Notes: generated by a model not told the origin, from the letters alone. A stretch of 64,000 bases of DNA from Rathayibacter sp. VKM Ac-2879 (GCF_015351245.1 NZ_JADKSO010000005.1:62001-126000), one strand, 5' to 3'. Shown: positions 1-8,900, counted from the first letter of the stretch. Translations and numbers: made by a program.

Positions 1-503
1 CGAAGAACCCCTCTGATGCGCAGGATCTCGTGCAGGAGACGTTTGCCAAGGCGTTCGGCGCCTTCCGGCAGTTCGAGCAGGGCACGAACCTCAAGGCGTG
101 GCTCTACCGCATCCTCACGAACACCTTCATCAACTCGTACCGCAAGAAGCAGCGCGAGCCCTACCAGTCCGCGATCGACGAGCTCGAGGACTGGCAGCTG
201 GGCGGAGCCGAGTCGACCACCGCCACCGCGAGCCGCTCGGCCGAGGCCGAGGCCATCGACCACCTCCCCGACACCGCCGTCAAGGAGGCGCTCCAGGCGA
301 TTCCGGAGGACTTCCGACTCGCCGTCTATTTCGCCGATGTCGAAGGGTTCTCGTACCAGGAGATCGCCGACATCATGAAGACCCCCGTCGGGACCGTGAT
401 GAGCCGGCTGCACCGCGGTCGCCGCATGCTGCGCGAACGACTCACCGACTACGCACGCGAGCGCGGGTTCCGCGTCGCCTCCACCTCCGGGAGTAAGAAA
501 TGA
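1..503 (+). CDS. sigH: SigH/SigR-family ECF sigma factor (5' partial)
   Basis: ECF-type sigma-70 factor that directs RNA polymerase to stress promoters. The reading frame is open from base 3, before the first start codon at 30, and its first residues ([13 protein letters not shown]) already belong to region 2, so the N-terminus lies outside the window. Region 2 continues through [18 protein letters not shown] and [10 protein letters not shown]. Region 4 is seen in [19 protein letters not shown] and the helix-turn-helix [20 protein letters not shown]. The sequence closely resembles the SigR/SigH redox sigma factors. The stop overlaps the ATG of the next gene (ATGA), an RsrA-like anti-sigma factor, which supports a thiol-oxidative-stress role. 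The exact family name is inferred from this pairing. Confidence 0.9.
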   Translation, partial: KNPSDAQDLVQETFAKAFGAFRQFEQGTNLKAWLYRILTNTFINSYRKKQREPYQSAIDELEDWQLGGAESTTATASRSAEAEAIDHLPDTAVKEALQAIPEDFRLAVYFADVEGFSYQEIADIMKTPVGTVMSRLHRGRRMLRERLTDYARERGFRVASTSGSKK

Positions 504-769
504 CCGACTGCGGCTGCACGAAGGCGAAGGCAGAACTCGAGGAATACCTCCACAACGAGCTGTGCAAAGAAGACGCCGCCGACATCCGCGAGCACATGGC
601 CGGCTGCGTCGATTGTGCCGGTGAGGCCAAGGTCGGTGTCATGCTGACGGTCGCCGTGCAGCGTGCCTGCACGGAGACGGCGCCGGAGGATCTCCGCGCA
701 CAGGTGCTCGGGATGCTCCGAGACGCGCAGGCCTCGCACACGTCGAGCTCCGCTTCCGTAGGCGCCTAA
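500..769 (+). CDS. rsrA: RsrA-like zinc-binding anti-sigma factor (mycothiol-system type)
   Basis: Small (89 aa) cytoplasmic anti-sigma factor expected to hold the upstream sigma factor inactive until thiols are oxidised. The zinc motif H-x3-C-x2-C is present (H32, C36, C39), with extra cysteines at C4, C6 and C22. In this family zinc is released when cysteines form disulfides, freeing the sigma factor. The start overlaps the sigma stop by four bases, implying translational coupling and matched stoichiometry. The tail is Ser/Ala rich and probably unstructured. Function is from family knowledge; the zinc motif and gene order are seen directly. Confidence 0.88.
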   Translation: MTDCGCTKAKAELEEYLHNELCKEDAADIREHMAGCVDCAGEAKVGVMLTVAVQRACTETAPEDLRAQVLGMLRDAQASHTSSSASVGA

Positions 770-829
770 GGCCCGACGAGAGCGGCCCCGCTCGTCGGCG
801 CCCGCTCCGCGGGACGACCCGCGCGCACA

Positions 830-870
830 CGTTCGGCTCGTCAAGGCCGAGGGCCCTGACGAGCCGAACG
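830..870. terminator. Hairpin between convergent rsrA and kgd
   Basis: A 17-bp inverted repeat with one mismatch: CGTTCGGCTCGTC is answered by GACGAGCCGAACG across a 7-nt loop. It lies between the rsrA stop (769) and the kgd stop (881), so it can end transcription from both sides. There is no clear U-tract, as is usual for high-GC actinobacteria. Confidence 0.7.
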
Positions 871-880
871 CGTGCGCCGC

Positions 881-3800
881 TTAGCGGGTGAGGGCCCGCG
901 CGAGCAGATCCGCCTGCTCGGAGGCGTGGCGCTTGGCGGAGCCGGCGGCCGGTGAGGCCGCGGCCCGGCGCGAGACGACCCGGACGGGGCGGCCGAGCTG
1001 CGGAGCCACCTCCAGCGCGATGAACGGCCACGCGCCCTGGTTCTCGGGCTCGTCCTGTACCCAGACGAACTCCGCGTCGGGGTAGCGGTCGGCGATCGAG
1101 CGCAGCTCCGACACGGGAGCCGGGTAGTACTGCTCGACCCGGACGAGCGCGATGCCCGCGTCAGGCTTCTTCTCGAGCTCTGCCTTGAGGTCGTAGTGCA
1201 CCTTGCCGGCGTGCAGCAGCACGCGCTTCACGGCCGACGCATCCTGAATGCGCGCATCGTCGAGCACGGGCTCGAAGCGACCCGAGGTGAAGTCCTCGAC
1301 GGGGCTCGAGGCGCCTCGGAGGCGCAGCATCGCCTTCGGCGTGAAGACGACGAGCGGGCGGCGCGGCCTCGAGTACGCCTGGCGGCGCAGCAGGTGGAAG
1401 TACGACGCCGGGGTGGACGGGCGCGCGACGGTCATGTTGCGCTCAGCGCACAGCTGCAGATAGCGCTCGATGCGGGCCGAGGAGTGGTCGGGGCCCTGAC
1501 CCTCGTAGCCGTGGGGGAGGAGGAGGACGAGCGACGAACGCTGGCCCCACTTCTGCTCGGCCGAGGAGATGAACTCGTCGATCACGATCTGCGCGCCGTT
1601 CGCGAAGTCGCCGAATTGCGCCTCCCACAGCACGAGCGAGTCGGGCCGCTCGACCGAGTAGCCGTACTCGAACGCCATCGCCGCGTACTCCGAGAGCAGC
1701 GAGTCGTAGATCCAGAGCCGTGCCTGCTGCTCGGACAGGTTCATCAGCGGCAGCCACTCCTGGCCGTTCTCGCGGTCGTGCAGCACGGCGTGGCGCTGGA
1801 CGAAGGTGCCCCTGCGGGTGTCCTGTCCGACGAGGCGCACCGGGGTGTCCTCGAGCAGGAGCGAGCCGAGCGCCAGCAGTTCGCCGAACGCCCAGTCGAT
1901 CGAGCCCGAGCGACTCATCTCCTGGCGCTTGGTCAGCAGCTGCTGGAGCTTGGGGTGCACGGTGAAGCCCTCGGGCGGCGAAGTGAACGCGTCGCCGATC
2001 CGGGTGATGACCTCGCGCTTCACGCCGGTGACCTCGGGCTCGCCCGGGTAGTCCTCTCCGCGCTGGGCGTCGGGCAGCTCGAGGTCGGCCACGGAGTCGC
2101 CGTCGGCCGTGATCACCGGGATCGCGCCGGTCTGCGCGGCGTGCGTCTCCGCGAAGGCGCGCTCGAGACGCTCCTGGAAGTCCTGGTGGGCGCGGTCGTA
2201 CTCCTCCTCGGTGATGTCGCCGCGACCGACGAGCGCCTCGGTGTAGAGCTTGCGCACCGAGCGCTTGGCCTCGATCAGGCTGTACATCAGCGGCTGCGTC
2301 ATCGAGGGGTCGTCGCCCTCGTTGTGCCCGCGGCGGCGGTAGCAGATCAGGTCGATCACGACGTCGCGGTGGAACTGCTGGCGGTACTCGAACGCGAGCT
2401 GGGCGACGTGCACGACGGCCTCGGGATCGTCGCCGTTCACGTGGAAGATCGGCGCCTGGATCGTCTTCGCGCCGTCGGTCGAGTAGATCGACGTGCGAGC
2501 CTCGTGCGGCGGAGTCGTGAAGCCGACCTGGTTGTTGATGTTCACGTGGATCGTGCCGCCGGTGCGGTACGCGCGCAACTGCGACATCTGCAGCGTCTCG
2601 ACGACCACGCCCTGACCGGCCATCGCCGCGTCTCCGTGGACGAGGATCGGGAGGGTCGTGAAGGTGCCGATGGGCTTGCGGTCCTGCTTCGCCCGCACGA
2701 TGCCCTCGAGTACCCCGTTGACGGCCTCGAGGTGGGAGGGGTTCGCGGCGAGGTACACCGGGATCTCCTCCCCGCCGGCACCGCGGAAGGTGCCCTCGGT
2801 GCCGAGGTGGTACTTGACGTCTCCCGAGCCCTGCACGGTCCGCGGGTCCTGCGTGCCCTCGAACTCGCGGAAGATCTGGCCATAGGTCTTGCCGGCGATG
2901 TTGGTCAAGACGTTGAGGCGGCCGCGGTGGGCCATGCCGATCGCGACCTCGTCGAGCTGCGCGTCGGCCGCGCCCTGCAGCACGGCGTCCAGGAGGGCGA
3001 TGAGCGACTCCCCGCCCTCGAGCGAGAAGCGCTTCTGACCCACGTACTTGGTCTGCAGGAAGGTCTCGAACGCCTCCGCCTCGTTGAGCTTGCCGAGGAT
3101 CCGCAGCTGCTCGTCGTGCCCGGGCTTCTCGTAGCCGCGCTCGAGCTTGGCCTGCATCCAGGCGCGCTGCTCCGGGTCTTGGATGTGCATGTACTCGACG
3201 CCGACCGTGCGGCAGTACGAGTCGCGCAGGATCCCGAGGATCTCGCGGAGCTTCAACTGGCGCTTGCCGCCGAAGCCGTCCGTCACGAACTCGCGGTCGA
3301 GGTCCCAGAAGGTCAGGCCGTGGCTCTCGATCGCCAGGTCGGGGTGCGAGCGCTGCACGTACTCGAGCGGGTCCACATCGGCCATGAGGTGACCGCGCAC
3401 CCGGAACGAGTTGATCAGCTCCTGCACGCGGGCCGTCTTCGAGACCCGCTCGGCGAGGTCGACGGCGATATCGGTGGACCAGTGGATGGGGTCGTAGGGG
3501 ATGCGCAACGCCGCGAAGATGTCCTCGTAGAAGGCGCGCTTGCCGAGCAGCAGCTCGTGCACGATCTTGAGGAACTCGCCCGAGCCGGCGCCCTGGATGA
3601 CGCGGTGGTCGTAGGTCGAGGTCAGCGTGATGGTCTTGCCGATGCCCAGCTCGACGAGCGTCTTCTCGGAGGCGCCCTGGAACTCGGCCGGGTACTCGAG
3701 CGCGCCGGCGCCGATGATGCACCCCTGGCCCTTCATCAGCCGCGGAACGGAATGGACCGTGCCGATGCCTCCGGGGTTCGTGAGCGAGAGGGTGGTGCCG

Positions 3801-4639
3801 GCGAAGTCGCCGGCGACGAGCTTGTTGCCGCGAGCGCGCTTCACGAGGTCTTCGTAGGCGGCGAGGTACGCCGTGAAGCTCAGGGTGTCGGCCCGCTTGA
3901 TGCTCGGCACGAGCAGCGCCCGGGTACCGTCGGGCTTGGGCATGTCGATGGCGATACCGAGGTTGACGTGCGCCGGTGCGACGACCGAGGGCTTGCCGTC
4001 GACCTCGTCGTAGTAGACGTTCTGGCTGGGGAAGTCGTGCAGCGCCCGGATGAGGGCCCAGCCGATGAGGTGCGTGAACGACACCTTGCCGCCACGGGTG
4101 CGGCGCAGGTGGTTGTTGATGACGATGCGGTTGTCGATCATCAGCTTCGCCGGGATCGTGCGCACGCTCGTCGCGGTCGGGATGCTCAGGCTCGCGTCCA
4201 TGTTGGTCGCGAGGCTCTTCGCCATCCCGCGCAGGGGGCTGACCTGGTCGTCTTCGACCGTCGCGGCCTGCTCGGTGGAGGGCTTGCTCACCGGGGCGTC
4301 AGCGGGGATCGGCTGCGCCTTCGGCTGCTTCGAGGTCGTGCGGGACGCGGCGGGCGCGGCGACGGGATGGGTCACGGCACCTCCTCCGCTCGTCGAGATG
4401 CGCTCGCCGGCCGGAGGCGACGCGGTCTTCTCGGCGGCGACGGTCGCGGTCTTCTCGGCGGCGGGAGCAGCCTGCACCGAGAGCTGGGCGCCATAGCGCT
4501 CCAGGATCGGCCACCAGGACTCGTCCACCGAAGAACGGTCGGCGCGGTACTGCTCGTAGAGTTCCTCCACGAGCCACTCGTTGGCCCCGAAATCCTCCGC
4601 GCCCTGCTCGGTTCCCACTCCGGTCAATTGGCTCGACAC
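881..4639 (-). CDS. kgd: Multifunctional 2-oxoglutarate decarboxylase/dehydrogenase E1-E2 protein (Kgd)
   Basis: Actinobacterial fusion protein of the TCA cycle. It decarboxylates 2-oxoglutarate with thiamine diphosphate and carries an E2-type succinyltransferase domain. Order: N-terminal helper segment (GANEWLVEELYEQY), Ala/Pro/Lys-rich linker, E2 acyltransferase domain with the histidine motif YDHRVIQGAGSGEF, then the large E1 domain (HRGRLNVLTNIAGK; the thiamine-site region GDAAMAGQG and later NINNQVGF). The fused E2 lacks a lipoyl domain, as in mycobacterial Kgd. The chosen GTG gives VSSQLTGVGTEQ, which resembles relatives as I recall them, but no strong RBS supports it. ATG at 4696 and GTG at 4735 (AGGAGG 12 nt upstream) are in-frame alternatives. 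About 1,252 aa with the chosen start. Monocistronic; faces rsrA across a hairpin. Confidence 0.93.
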   Translation of the reverse strand: MSSQLTGVGTEQGAEDFGANEWLVEELYEQYRADRSSVDESWWPILERYGAQLSVQAAPAAEKTATVAAEKTASPPAGERISTSGGGAVTHPVAAPAASRTTSKQPKAQPIPADAPVSKPSTEQAATVEDDQVSPLRGMAKSLATNMDASLSIPTATSVRTIPAKLMIDNRIVINNHLRRTRGGKVSFTHLIGWALIRALHDFPSQNVYYDEVDGKPSVVAPAHVNLGIAIDMPKPDGTRALLVPSIKRADTLSFTAYLAAYEDLVKRARGNKLVAGDFAGTTLSLTNPGGIGTVHSVPRLMKGQGCIIGAGALEYPAEFQGASEKTLVELGIGKTITLTSTYDHRVIQGAGSGEFLKIVHELLLGKRAFYEDIFAALRIPYDPIHWSTDIAVDLAERVSKTARVQELINSFRVRGHLMADVDPLEYVQRSHPDLAIESHGLTFWDLDREFVTDGFGGKRQLKLREILGILRDSYCRTVGVEYMHIQDPEQRAWMQAKLERGYEKPGHDEQLRILGKLNEAEAFETFLQTKYVGQKRFSLEGGESLIALLDAVLQGAADAQLDEVAIGMAHRGRLNVLTNIAGKTYGQIFREFEGTQDPRTVQGSGDVKYHLGTEGTFRGAGGEEIPVYLAANPSHLEAVNGVLEGIVRAKQDRKPIGTFTTLPILVHGDAAMAGQGVVVETLQMSQLRAYRTGGTIHVNINNQVGFTTPPHEARTSIYSTDGAKTIQAPIFHVNGDDPEAVVHVAQLAFEYRQQFHRDVVIDLICYRRRGHNEGDDPSMTQPLMYSLIEAKRSVRKLYTEALVGRGDITEEEYDRAHQDFQERLERAFAETHAAQTGAIPVITADGDSVADLELPDAQRGEDYPGEPEVTGVKREVITRIGDAFTSPPEGFTVHPKLQQLLTKRQEMSRSGSIDWAFGELLALGSLLLEDTPVRLVGQDTRRGTFVQRHAVLHDRENGQEWLPLMNLSEQQARLWIYDSLLSEYAAMAFEYGYSVERPDSLVLWEAQFGDFANGAQIVIDEFISSAEQKWGQRSSLVLLLPHGYEGQGPDHSSARIERYLQLCAERNMTVARPSTPASYFHLLRRQAYSRPRRPLVVFTPKAMLRLRGASSPVEDFTSGRFEPVLDDARIQDASAVKRVLLHAGKVHYDLKAELEKKPDAGIALVRVEQYYPAPVSELRSIADRYPDAEFVWVQDEPENQGAWPFIALEVAPQLGRPVRVVSRRAAASPAAGSAKRHASEQADLLARALTR

Positions 4640-4738
4640 AGCCGATCGCCCACTCTCTCCGTTGATTCGTTTCGCCGCTGATTCGGTCTCGGTCATCCGG
4701 ACGGGCCCGTCGCATCCCTCGGTGCCGCACCGCACACT

Positions 4739-4755
4739 CGAGGAGGTCCTCCTCG
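4739..4755. promoter_or_regulatory. Perfect SD/anti-SD palindrome upstream of kgd
   Basis: CGAGGAGG-T-CCTCCTCG is an 8-1-8 perfect inverted repeat in the kgd/guaB1 divergent region. One arm contains AGGAGG (ribosome-binding consensus) and the other its complement. In a kgd transcript it could hide a ribosome site used by the GTG at 4735; as DNA it could be an operator. Function not shown. Confidence 0.35.
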
Positions 4756-4844
4756 GCCACGCGGATCATCACCGTCGCCTGGTCCGTCCCGGTCGTCAAG
4801 CCTAGCCCGGATTGGGGGTCAGCTGGCCCGATGCCGGGCCGGAG

Positions 4845-4850
4845 TAGCGT
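4845..4850 (+). promoter_or_regulatory. -10 box of guaB1 (leaderless)
   Basis: TAGCGT lies 7 nt before the ATG at 4858, the spacing expected when transcription begins on the start codon. No ribosome-binding site is seen before that ATG. Confidence 0.5.
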
Positions 4851-4857
4851 TCTCGGC

Positions 4858-6297
4858 ATGCGTTTCTACGGCGGAACCCCCTCGGGCGACCTCACCTACT
4901 CCGATGTCTTCCTCGTCCCCGGCCGCTCCTCGGTCACGAGCCGCCTCGACGTGTCCCTCGCCCCCGGCGACGGCACGGGCGCGACCCTCCCGATCGTGTC
5001 GTCGAACATGAACTCGGTGACCGGCCGGCGTCTCGCCGCCGCCCTCGCCCGCCGGGGCGGCCTCGGCGTGCTGCCGCAGGACATGCCGTTGCAGGCACTC
5101 GACGCGGCGATCCGCTGGGTGAAGGCCCAGCCGGTCGCGTTCTCCGGCGCGCTGACCGCCGCCCCTGACACGAGCGTCGACGAGGCGCTCTCGATCCTCC
5201 CCGCCGTCGCCGGCCACGGCTTCGTGGTGCAGGAGGCGGACGGCGCGATCCTCGGCTGCGTCCCCGCCTCGCGTCTCGCGACCGCGTTGCCGGACGCACG
5301 CCTGGGCGATCTCGTGCACGGCGCCTCCCCCTCGATCGATGCCGACGATGTGTCGACGGCGCGCGCGGCGTTCGATCTGATGGTCGCCGCCGACCTCGAC
5401 TTCGCTCCGGTGCTGCACCACGGCGTGCTGGTCGGCACCCTCTCGCGCACCGGAGCGTTGCGCGGGACCCTCTACGACCCGGCGCTCGACGCTGACGGAC
5501 GTCTCCGGGTCGCCGCGGCCGTCGGGATCAACGGCGACGTCGAGGCCAAGGCGCGTGCGCTCGTCGCCGCGGGAGTCGACGTCCTCGTCCTCGACACCGC
5601 TCACGGGCACCAGGAGGCGATGCTGCGCGCCCTCCGGACCGTCTCGGCCCTGCGGCTCGGGGTGCCGATCGCCGCCGGCAACATCGTCACGGCCGACGCC
5701 GTGCACGACCTCGTCGACGCGGGCGCCGACATCCTCAAGGTGGGCGTGGGGCCCGGCGCGATGTGCACGACCCGCATGATGACGGCGGTCGGCCGGCCCC
5801 AGTTCTCGGCGGTGCTCGAGACGGCCGAGCGGGCCCGGGAACTCGGAGCCCACGTCTGGGCCGACGGCGGCGTGCGCTACCCGCGTGACGTCGCCCTTGC
5901 GCTCGCGGCGGGCGCCTCCTCGGTGATGATCGGCTCGTGGTTCGCCGGCACCGTCGAGGCGCCGGGCGAGCTGCGCCGGGACGAGACCGGCCGGGTCTAC
6001 AAGGAGAGCTGGGGCATGGCCTCTGCCAAGGCCGTGCAGGAGCGCTTCGATCGCCTCGACGCCTACGAGCTCGCGCGCAAGCGCCTCTTCGCCGAGGGCA
6101 TCTCGTCGTCGACCATCTACCTCGATCCCCTCCGCCCCTCGGTCGAGGACCTGCTCGACATGATCACCTCGGGGGTGCGCTCGTCCTTCACCTACGCGGG
6201 GGCGCGGAGCGTCGCCGAGTTCCACGAGCGTGCACTCGTGGGACTCCAGTCGGCGGCCGGCTACGAGGAGGGCAAGGCCCTGCCGGTCAGTTGGTGA
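4858..6297 (+). CDS. guaB1: GuaB1-family IMP dehydrogenase-related protein (probable GMP reductase)
   Basis: Member of the IMPDH/GMPR superfamily, 479 aa, acting in purine nucleotide interconversion. The (beta/alpha)8 barrel carries the flexible active-site loop GVGPGAMCTTRMM with catalytic Cys303. The CBS-type regulatory insert lies at about residues 90-210. The start MRFYGGTPSGDLTYSDVFLVP is typical of the actinobacterial GuaB1 group. Members of this group were long annotated as IMP dehydrogenase; a mycobacterial one has been reported to reduce GMP to IMP. Which direction applies here is inferred. An upstream in-frame start (4831) is less likely because a TAGCGT -10 box lies between it and 4858. 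Confidence 0.88.
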   Translation: MRFYGGTPSGDLTYSDVFLVPGRSSVTSRLDVSLAPGDGTGATLPIVSSNMNSVTGRRLAAALARRGGLGVLPQDMPLQALDAAIRWVKAQPVAFSGALTAAPDTSVDEALSILPAVAGHGFVVQEADGAILGCVPASRLATALPDARLGDLVHGASPSIDADDVSTARAAFDLMVAADLDFAPVLHHGVLVGTLSRTGALRGTLYDPALDADGRLRVAAAVGINGDVEAKARALVAAGVDVLVLDTAHGHQEAMLRALRTVSALRLGVPIAAGNIVTADAVHDLVDAGADILKVGVGPGAMCTTRMMTAVGRPQFSAVLETAERARELGAHVWADGGVRYPRDVALALAAGASSVMIGSWFAGTVEAPGELRRDETGRVYKESWGMASAKAVQERFDRLDAYELARKRLFAEGISSSTIYLDPLRPSVEDLLDMITSGVRSSFTYAGARSVAEFHERALVGLQSAAGYEEGKALPVSW

Positions 6298-6325
6298 GCG
6301 GGCCGCGCGTGCTAGAACCGAGCGC

Positions 6326-7342
6326 ATGACCATCGTCGACAATGCCGTGTACGTCGGCGGCCACCGCATCCGCAACCCGGACTCGCTCGAGGACACCTTC
6401 GAGCTGATGCGGGACGAGCACGGGATGGCCTGGATCGGGCTGTACCGGCCGAGCCGCGAGGAGGTCGAGGAGGTCGCGGCGGAGTTCGGCCTGCATCCCC
6501 TCGCCATCGAGGACGCCCTGAGCGGGCACCAGCGCGCCAAGCTCGAGCGCTACGACGATGGCCGCTTCGTGGTGCTGCGCCCCGCGCGCTATGTCGACTC
6601 CGCCGAGACCGTGGTGTTCGGCGAGCTGCACGTGTTCGTCGGCCCCGACTTCGTTGTGACCATCCGGCACGCCGACTCCCCAGACCTCGCCCGCGTGCGG
6701 CGGCGACTCGAAGGCGACCCGGCGTTGCTCGCGCGCGGGCCGGAGGCGGTGCTGTACGCGATCCTCGACCAGGTCGTCGACGAGTACGCGCCGGTCGTCG
6801 CGGGGGTTCAGGGCGATGTCGACGAGATCGAGGACCAGCTGTTCGGCTCGGCCCCCGACGACGGCCTCTCGGAGCGCATCTACCGCCTCTCGCGCGAGGT
6901 CATCCAGTTCCAGCGCTCGGTGCAGCCGCTCACTGTGCTGCTGCACGAACTGCTCGAGCAGCGGAGCGCGGGCTCCGGAGAGCCGACCGCCGAACAGGTC
7001 GAGCTGCGCCGCTCGCTCCGCGACGTCCTCGACCACACCATCCGCGTGACGGACGCGGTCGACGCGCTCCGCGCCATCCTCGACAAGGCGCTGACGGTGC
7101 ACGCGACCGTGGTCGCGCGGCGCCAGACCGAGACCGGACTCGCCCAGAACGACGTCGTGCGCAAGATCTCGTCGTGGGCCGCGATCCTCTTCGCCCCCAC
7201 GCTGGTCGCGGGCATCTACGGCATGAACTTCGACGACATGCCCGAGCTGCACTGGCGGCTCGGCTATCCGTGGGCGCTCGCACTGATGCTGGCGTTCGGC
7301 TTCGTGCTCTACGCGGTGTTCAAGCGCAAGAAGTGGCTCTGA
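6326..7342 (+). CDS. corA: CorA-family Mg2+/Co2+ transporter
   Basis: Inner-membrane divalent-cation channel of 338 aa. The N-terminal two thirds form the soluble cytoplasmic funnel. The C-terminal part has two membrane helices, the first ending in the signature GMN (residues 299-301, in IYGMNF) and the second followed by a Lys-rich end (FKRKKWL), which is the ion-path basic ring of the family. Pentameric assembly is family knowledge. The ATG lies 7 nt after TAGAAC, suggesting a leaderless message. Downstream are two DUF21/CBS proteins also linked to Mg2+ handling, so 6326-9939 reads as a divalent-metal cluster. Confidence 0.92.
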   Translation: MTIVDNAVYVGGHRIRNPDSLEDTFELMRDEHGMAWIGLYRPSREEVEEVAAEFGLHPLAIEDALSGHQRAKLERYDDGRFVVLRPARYVDSAETVVFGELHVFVGPDFVVTIRHADSPDLARVRRRLEGDPALLARGPEAVLYAILDQVVDEYAPVVAGVQGDVDEIEDQLFGSAPDDGLSERIYRLSREVIQFQRSVQPLTVLLHELLEQRSAGSGEPTAEQVELRRSLRDVLDHTIRVTDAVDALRAILDKALTVHATVVARRQTETGLAQNDVVRKISSWAAILFAPTLVAGIYGMNFDDMPELHWRLGYPWALALMLAFGFVLYAVFKRKKWL

Positions 7343-7404
7343 AGGTCGTGACCGGTCGAAGGAGCGACGCGCTCGCCCTCGTCCCCGCGTCGACGGGCAG
7401 CCGG

Positions 7405-7410
7405 TAGACT
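7405..7410 (+). promoter_or_regulatory. -10 box upstream of the short leader ORF
   Basis: TAGACT, 10 nt before the ATG of the leader ORF at 7421, downstream of the corA stop. It is the best candidate promoter for the two DUF21/CBS genes. Confidence 0.4.
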
Positions 7411-7420
7411 CGGCGCCACA

Positions 7421-7537
7421 ATGGACGACCCTCCTCCTGCCCATCTGCGCTCGGACCGGCTCTCGCCCCACCTCCTCGCGTTCTGCTCCCGTACGACGTC
7501 GGCCGTGGCGAACGAGGGGGCCACCCGTGGGGACTGA
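7421..7537 (+). CDS. Putative 38-aa regulatory leader ORF (MDDPPP...)
   Basis: Short ORF beginning Met-Asp-Asp-Pro-Pro-Pro, with three consecutive CCT proline codons, which are unusual in such GC-rich DNA. It ends at TGA 7535-7537, 11 nt inside the following CNNM/CorC-type gene (GTG 7527), and contains that gene's ribosome-binding site (GAGGGGG). Acidic, proline-rich leader peptides are known to sense low Mg2+ upstream of the Salmonella mgtA gene. A comparable role here is inference from sequence character and position. It may also be a chance ORF; no homologue is known to me. Confidence 0.35.
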   Translation: MDDPPPAHLRSDRLSPHLLAFCSRTTSAVANEGATRGD

Positions 7538-8900
7538 GTGGCTCCTCCTGGGCGTCGGCCTGCTGCTGACCCTGGGCACCGGCGTCTTCGTCGCGAGTGA
7601 GTTCGCGCTCGTCAACCTCGACCGCGCCGATCTCGAGGCGCGCCGCGATCGAGGCGAGACCCGCCTCGGCCTGACGATCGCGGCCCTCCGCGTCACCTCG
7701 ACGCACCTGTCGAGCGCGCAGCTCGGGATCACGCTCACGACGCTGCTCACCGGCTACACGATGGAGCCCGCCCTCTCGACGCTGCTCCAGGAGCCCTTCA
7801 GCGGCCTGGGCATCCCCGAGGAGGCGCTCGCGCCGGTGATGACGGTCGTCGCGATCGTCATCGCGACCCTCCTCTCGATGATCCTCGGCGAACTCGTGCC
7901 CAAGAATTTCGCGCTCGCCCTGCCGCGGGCGACGGTGAAGCTCGTCGTGCCCCTGCAGACAGCCTTCACGACCGTGTTCCGCCCCGCCGTCGCACTGCTC
8001 AACGGCAGTGCCAACGCCCTGCTGCGCCTCGTGGGCATCGAGCCGAAGGAGGAGCTCTCGGGCGCGCGGAGCGCCGAAGAGCTCTCGAGCCTCGTGCGCC
8101 ACTCCGCGAGCGCAGGACTGCTCGAGGAGGACACGGCCGACCTGCTCGGGCGCACCCTCCGCTTCTCCGCCCTGACGGCGGGCGACGTGATGACACCGCG
8201 CCTGCGTCTCTCGACCCTCGAGCGCACCAGCACCGCGCAAGACGTGCTCGAGCTCGCCCGGGCCACAGGCCTCTCGCGCTTCCCCGTCACCGACGACGAC
8301 ATCGACGACATCATCGGAGTCGTCCACGTCAAGCAAGCGGTCGCCGTGCCGCGGGGCAAGCGCTCCGACGTGCCGGTGACCGCGCTGCGATCGGAGCCGC
8401 TCCGCGTGCCCGAGACGATGAAGCTCGACGTGCTGCTCACGGAGCTGCGCGGGCGCGGGTTCCAGCTGGCGGTGGTCGTCGACGAGTACGGCGGCACCGC
8501 GGGCGTCGCCACGCTCGAAGACCTCGTGGAGGAGCTCGTGGGCGAGGTGGCCGACGAGCACGACCGTTCGCGCGCCGACGTGGTCAAGCTTCCCGGCTCC
8601 ACGACCTTCCCCGGCATGCTCCGTCCCGACGAGGTGCGCGACCGCGCGGGAGTGCACATCCCGGAGGAGGGCCCGTACGAGACGGTCGCGGGCTTCGTGA
8701 TGAGCGAGCTCGGTCGCCTCCCCGCCGTCGGGGACGAGGTGCCCGTCGCCGGTGGTGCGCTGCGTGTCGAGCGTCTCGACGGACGACGCATCGACCGCAT
8801 CCGCTTCACCCCCGACTCCGACGCCTACGGCGGCATCCCCGACCCGATCGCGGGCACCACGCCCGCGAGTCGCTCGCACAAGGAGGCCGGCGATGAGTGA
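7527..8900 (+). CDS. DUF21/CBS transmembrane protein, CNNM/CorC family (hemolysin-like)
   Basis: 457-aa membrane protein. An N-terminal DUF21 domain has four hydrophobic helices starting EWLLLGVGLLLTLGTGVFV and including the pattern LGITLTTLLTGY. A CBS pair follows (around LTAGDVMTPRLRLS and KLDVLLTELRGRGFQLAVVV). The C-terminal CorC/HlyC domain begins near VEELVGEVADEH. Such proteins are old-annotated as hemolysins; current knowledge links the family to Mg2+ (or Co2+) efflux or resistance. The start GTG has GAGGGGG about 7 nt upstream, which lies within the leader ORF. Overlaps the next gene by 8 bases, forming an operon of paralogues. Confidence 0.9.
   Translation: MGTEWLLLGVGLLLTLGTGVFVASEFALVNLDRADLEARRDRGETRLGLTIAALRVTSTHLSSAQLGITLTTLLTGYTMEPALSTLLQEPFSGLGIPEEALAPVMTVVAIVIATLLSMILGELVPKNFALALPRATVKLVVPLQTAFTTVFRPAVALLNGSANALLRLVGIEPKEELSGARSAEELSSLVRHSASAGLLEEDTADLLGRTLRFSALTAGDVMTPRLRLSTLERTSTAQDVLELARATGLSRFPVTDDDIDDIIGVVHVKQAVAVPRGKRSDVPVTALRSEPLRVPETMKLDVLLTELRGRGFQLAVVVDEYGGTAGVATLEDLVEELVGEVADEHDRSRADVVKLPGSTTFPGMLRPDEVRDRAGVHIPEEGPYETVAGFVMSELGRLPAVGDEVPVAGGALRVERLDGRRIDRIRFTPDSDAYGGIPDPIAGTTPASRSHKEAGDE

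Noticed and set aside
1196-4681. 1,161-codon open frame on the + strand opposite kgd
   Set aside because: It mirrors the codon pattern of kgd, is rich in Arg/Ala/Gly/Val/Leu/His without any domain, and kgd is certain. Such long antisense frames are expected at this GC content.
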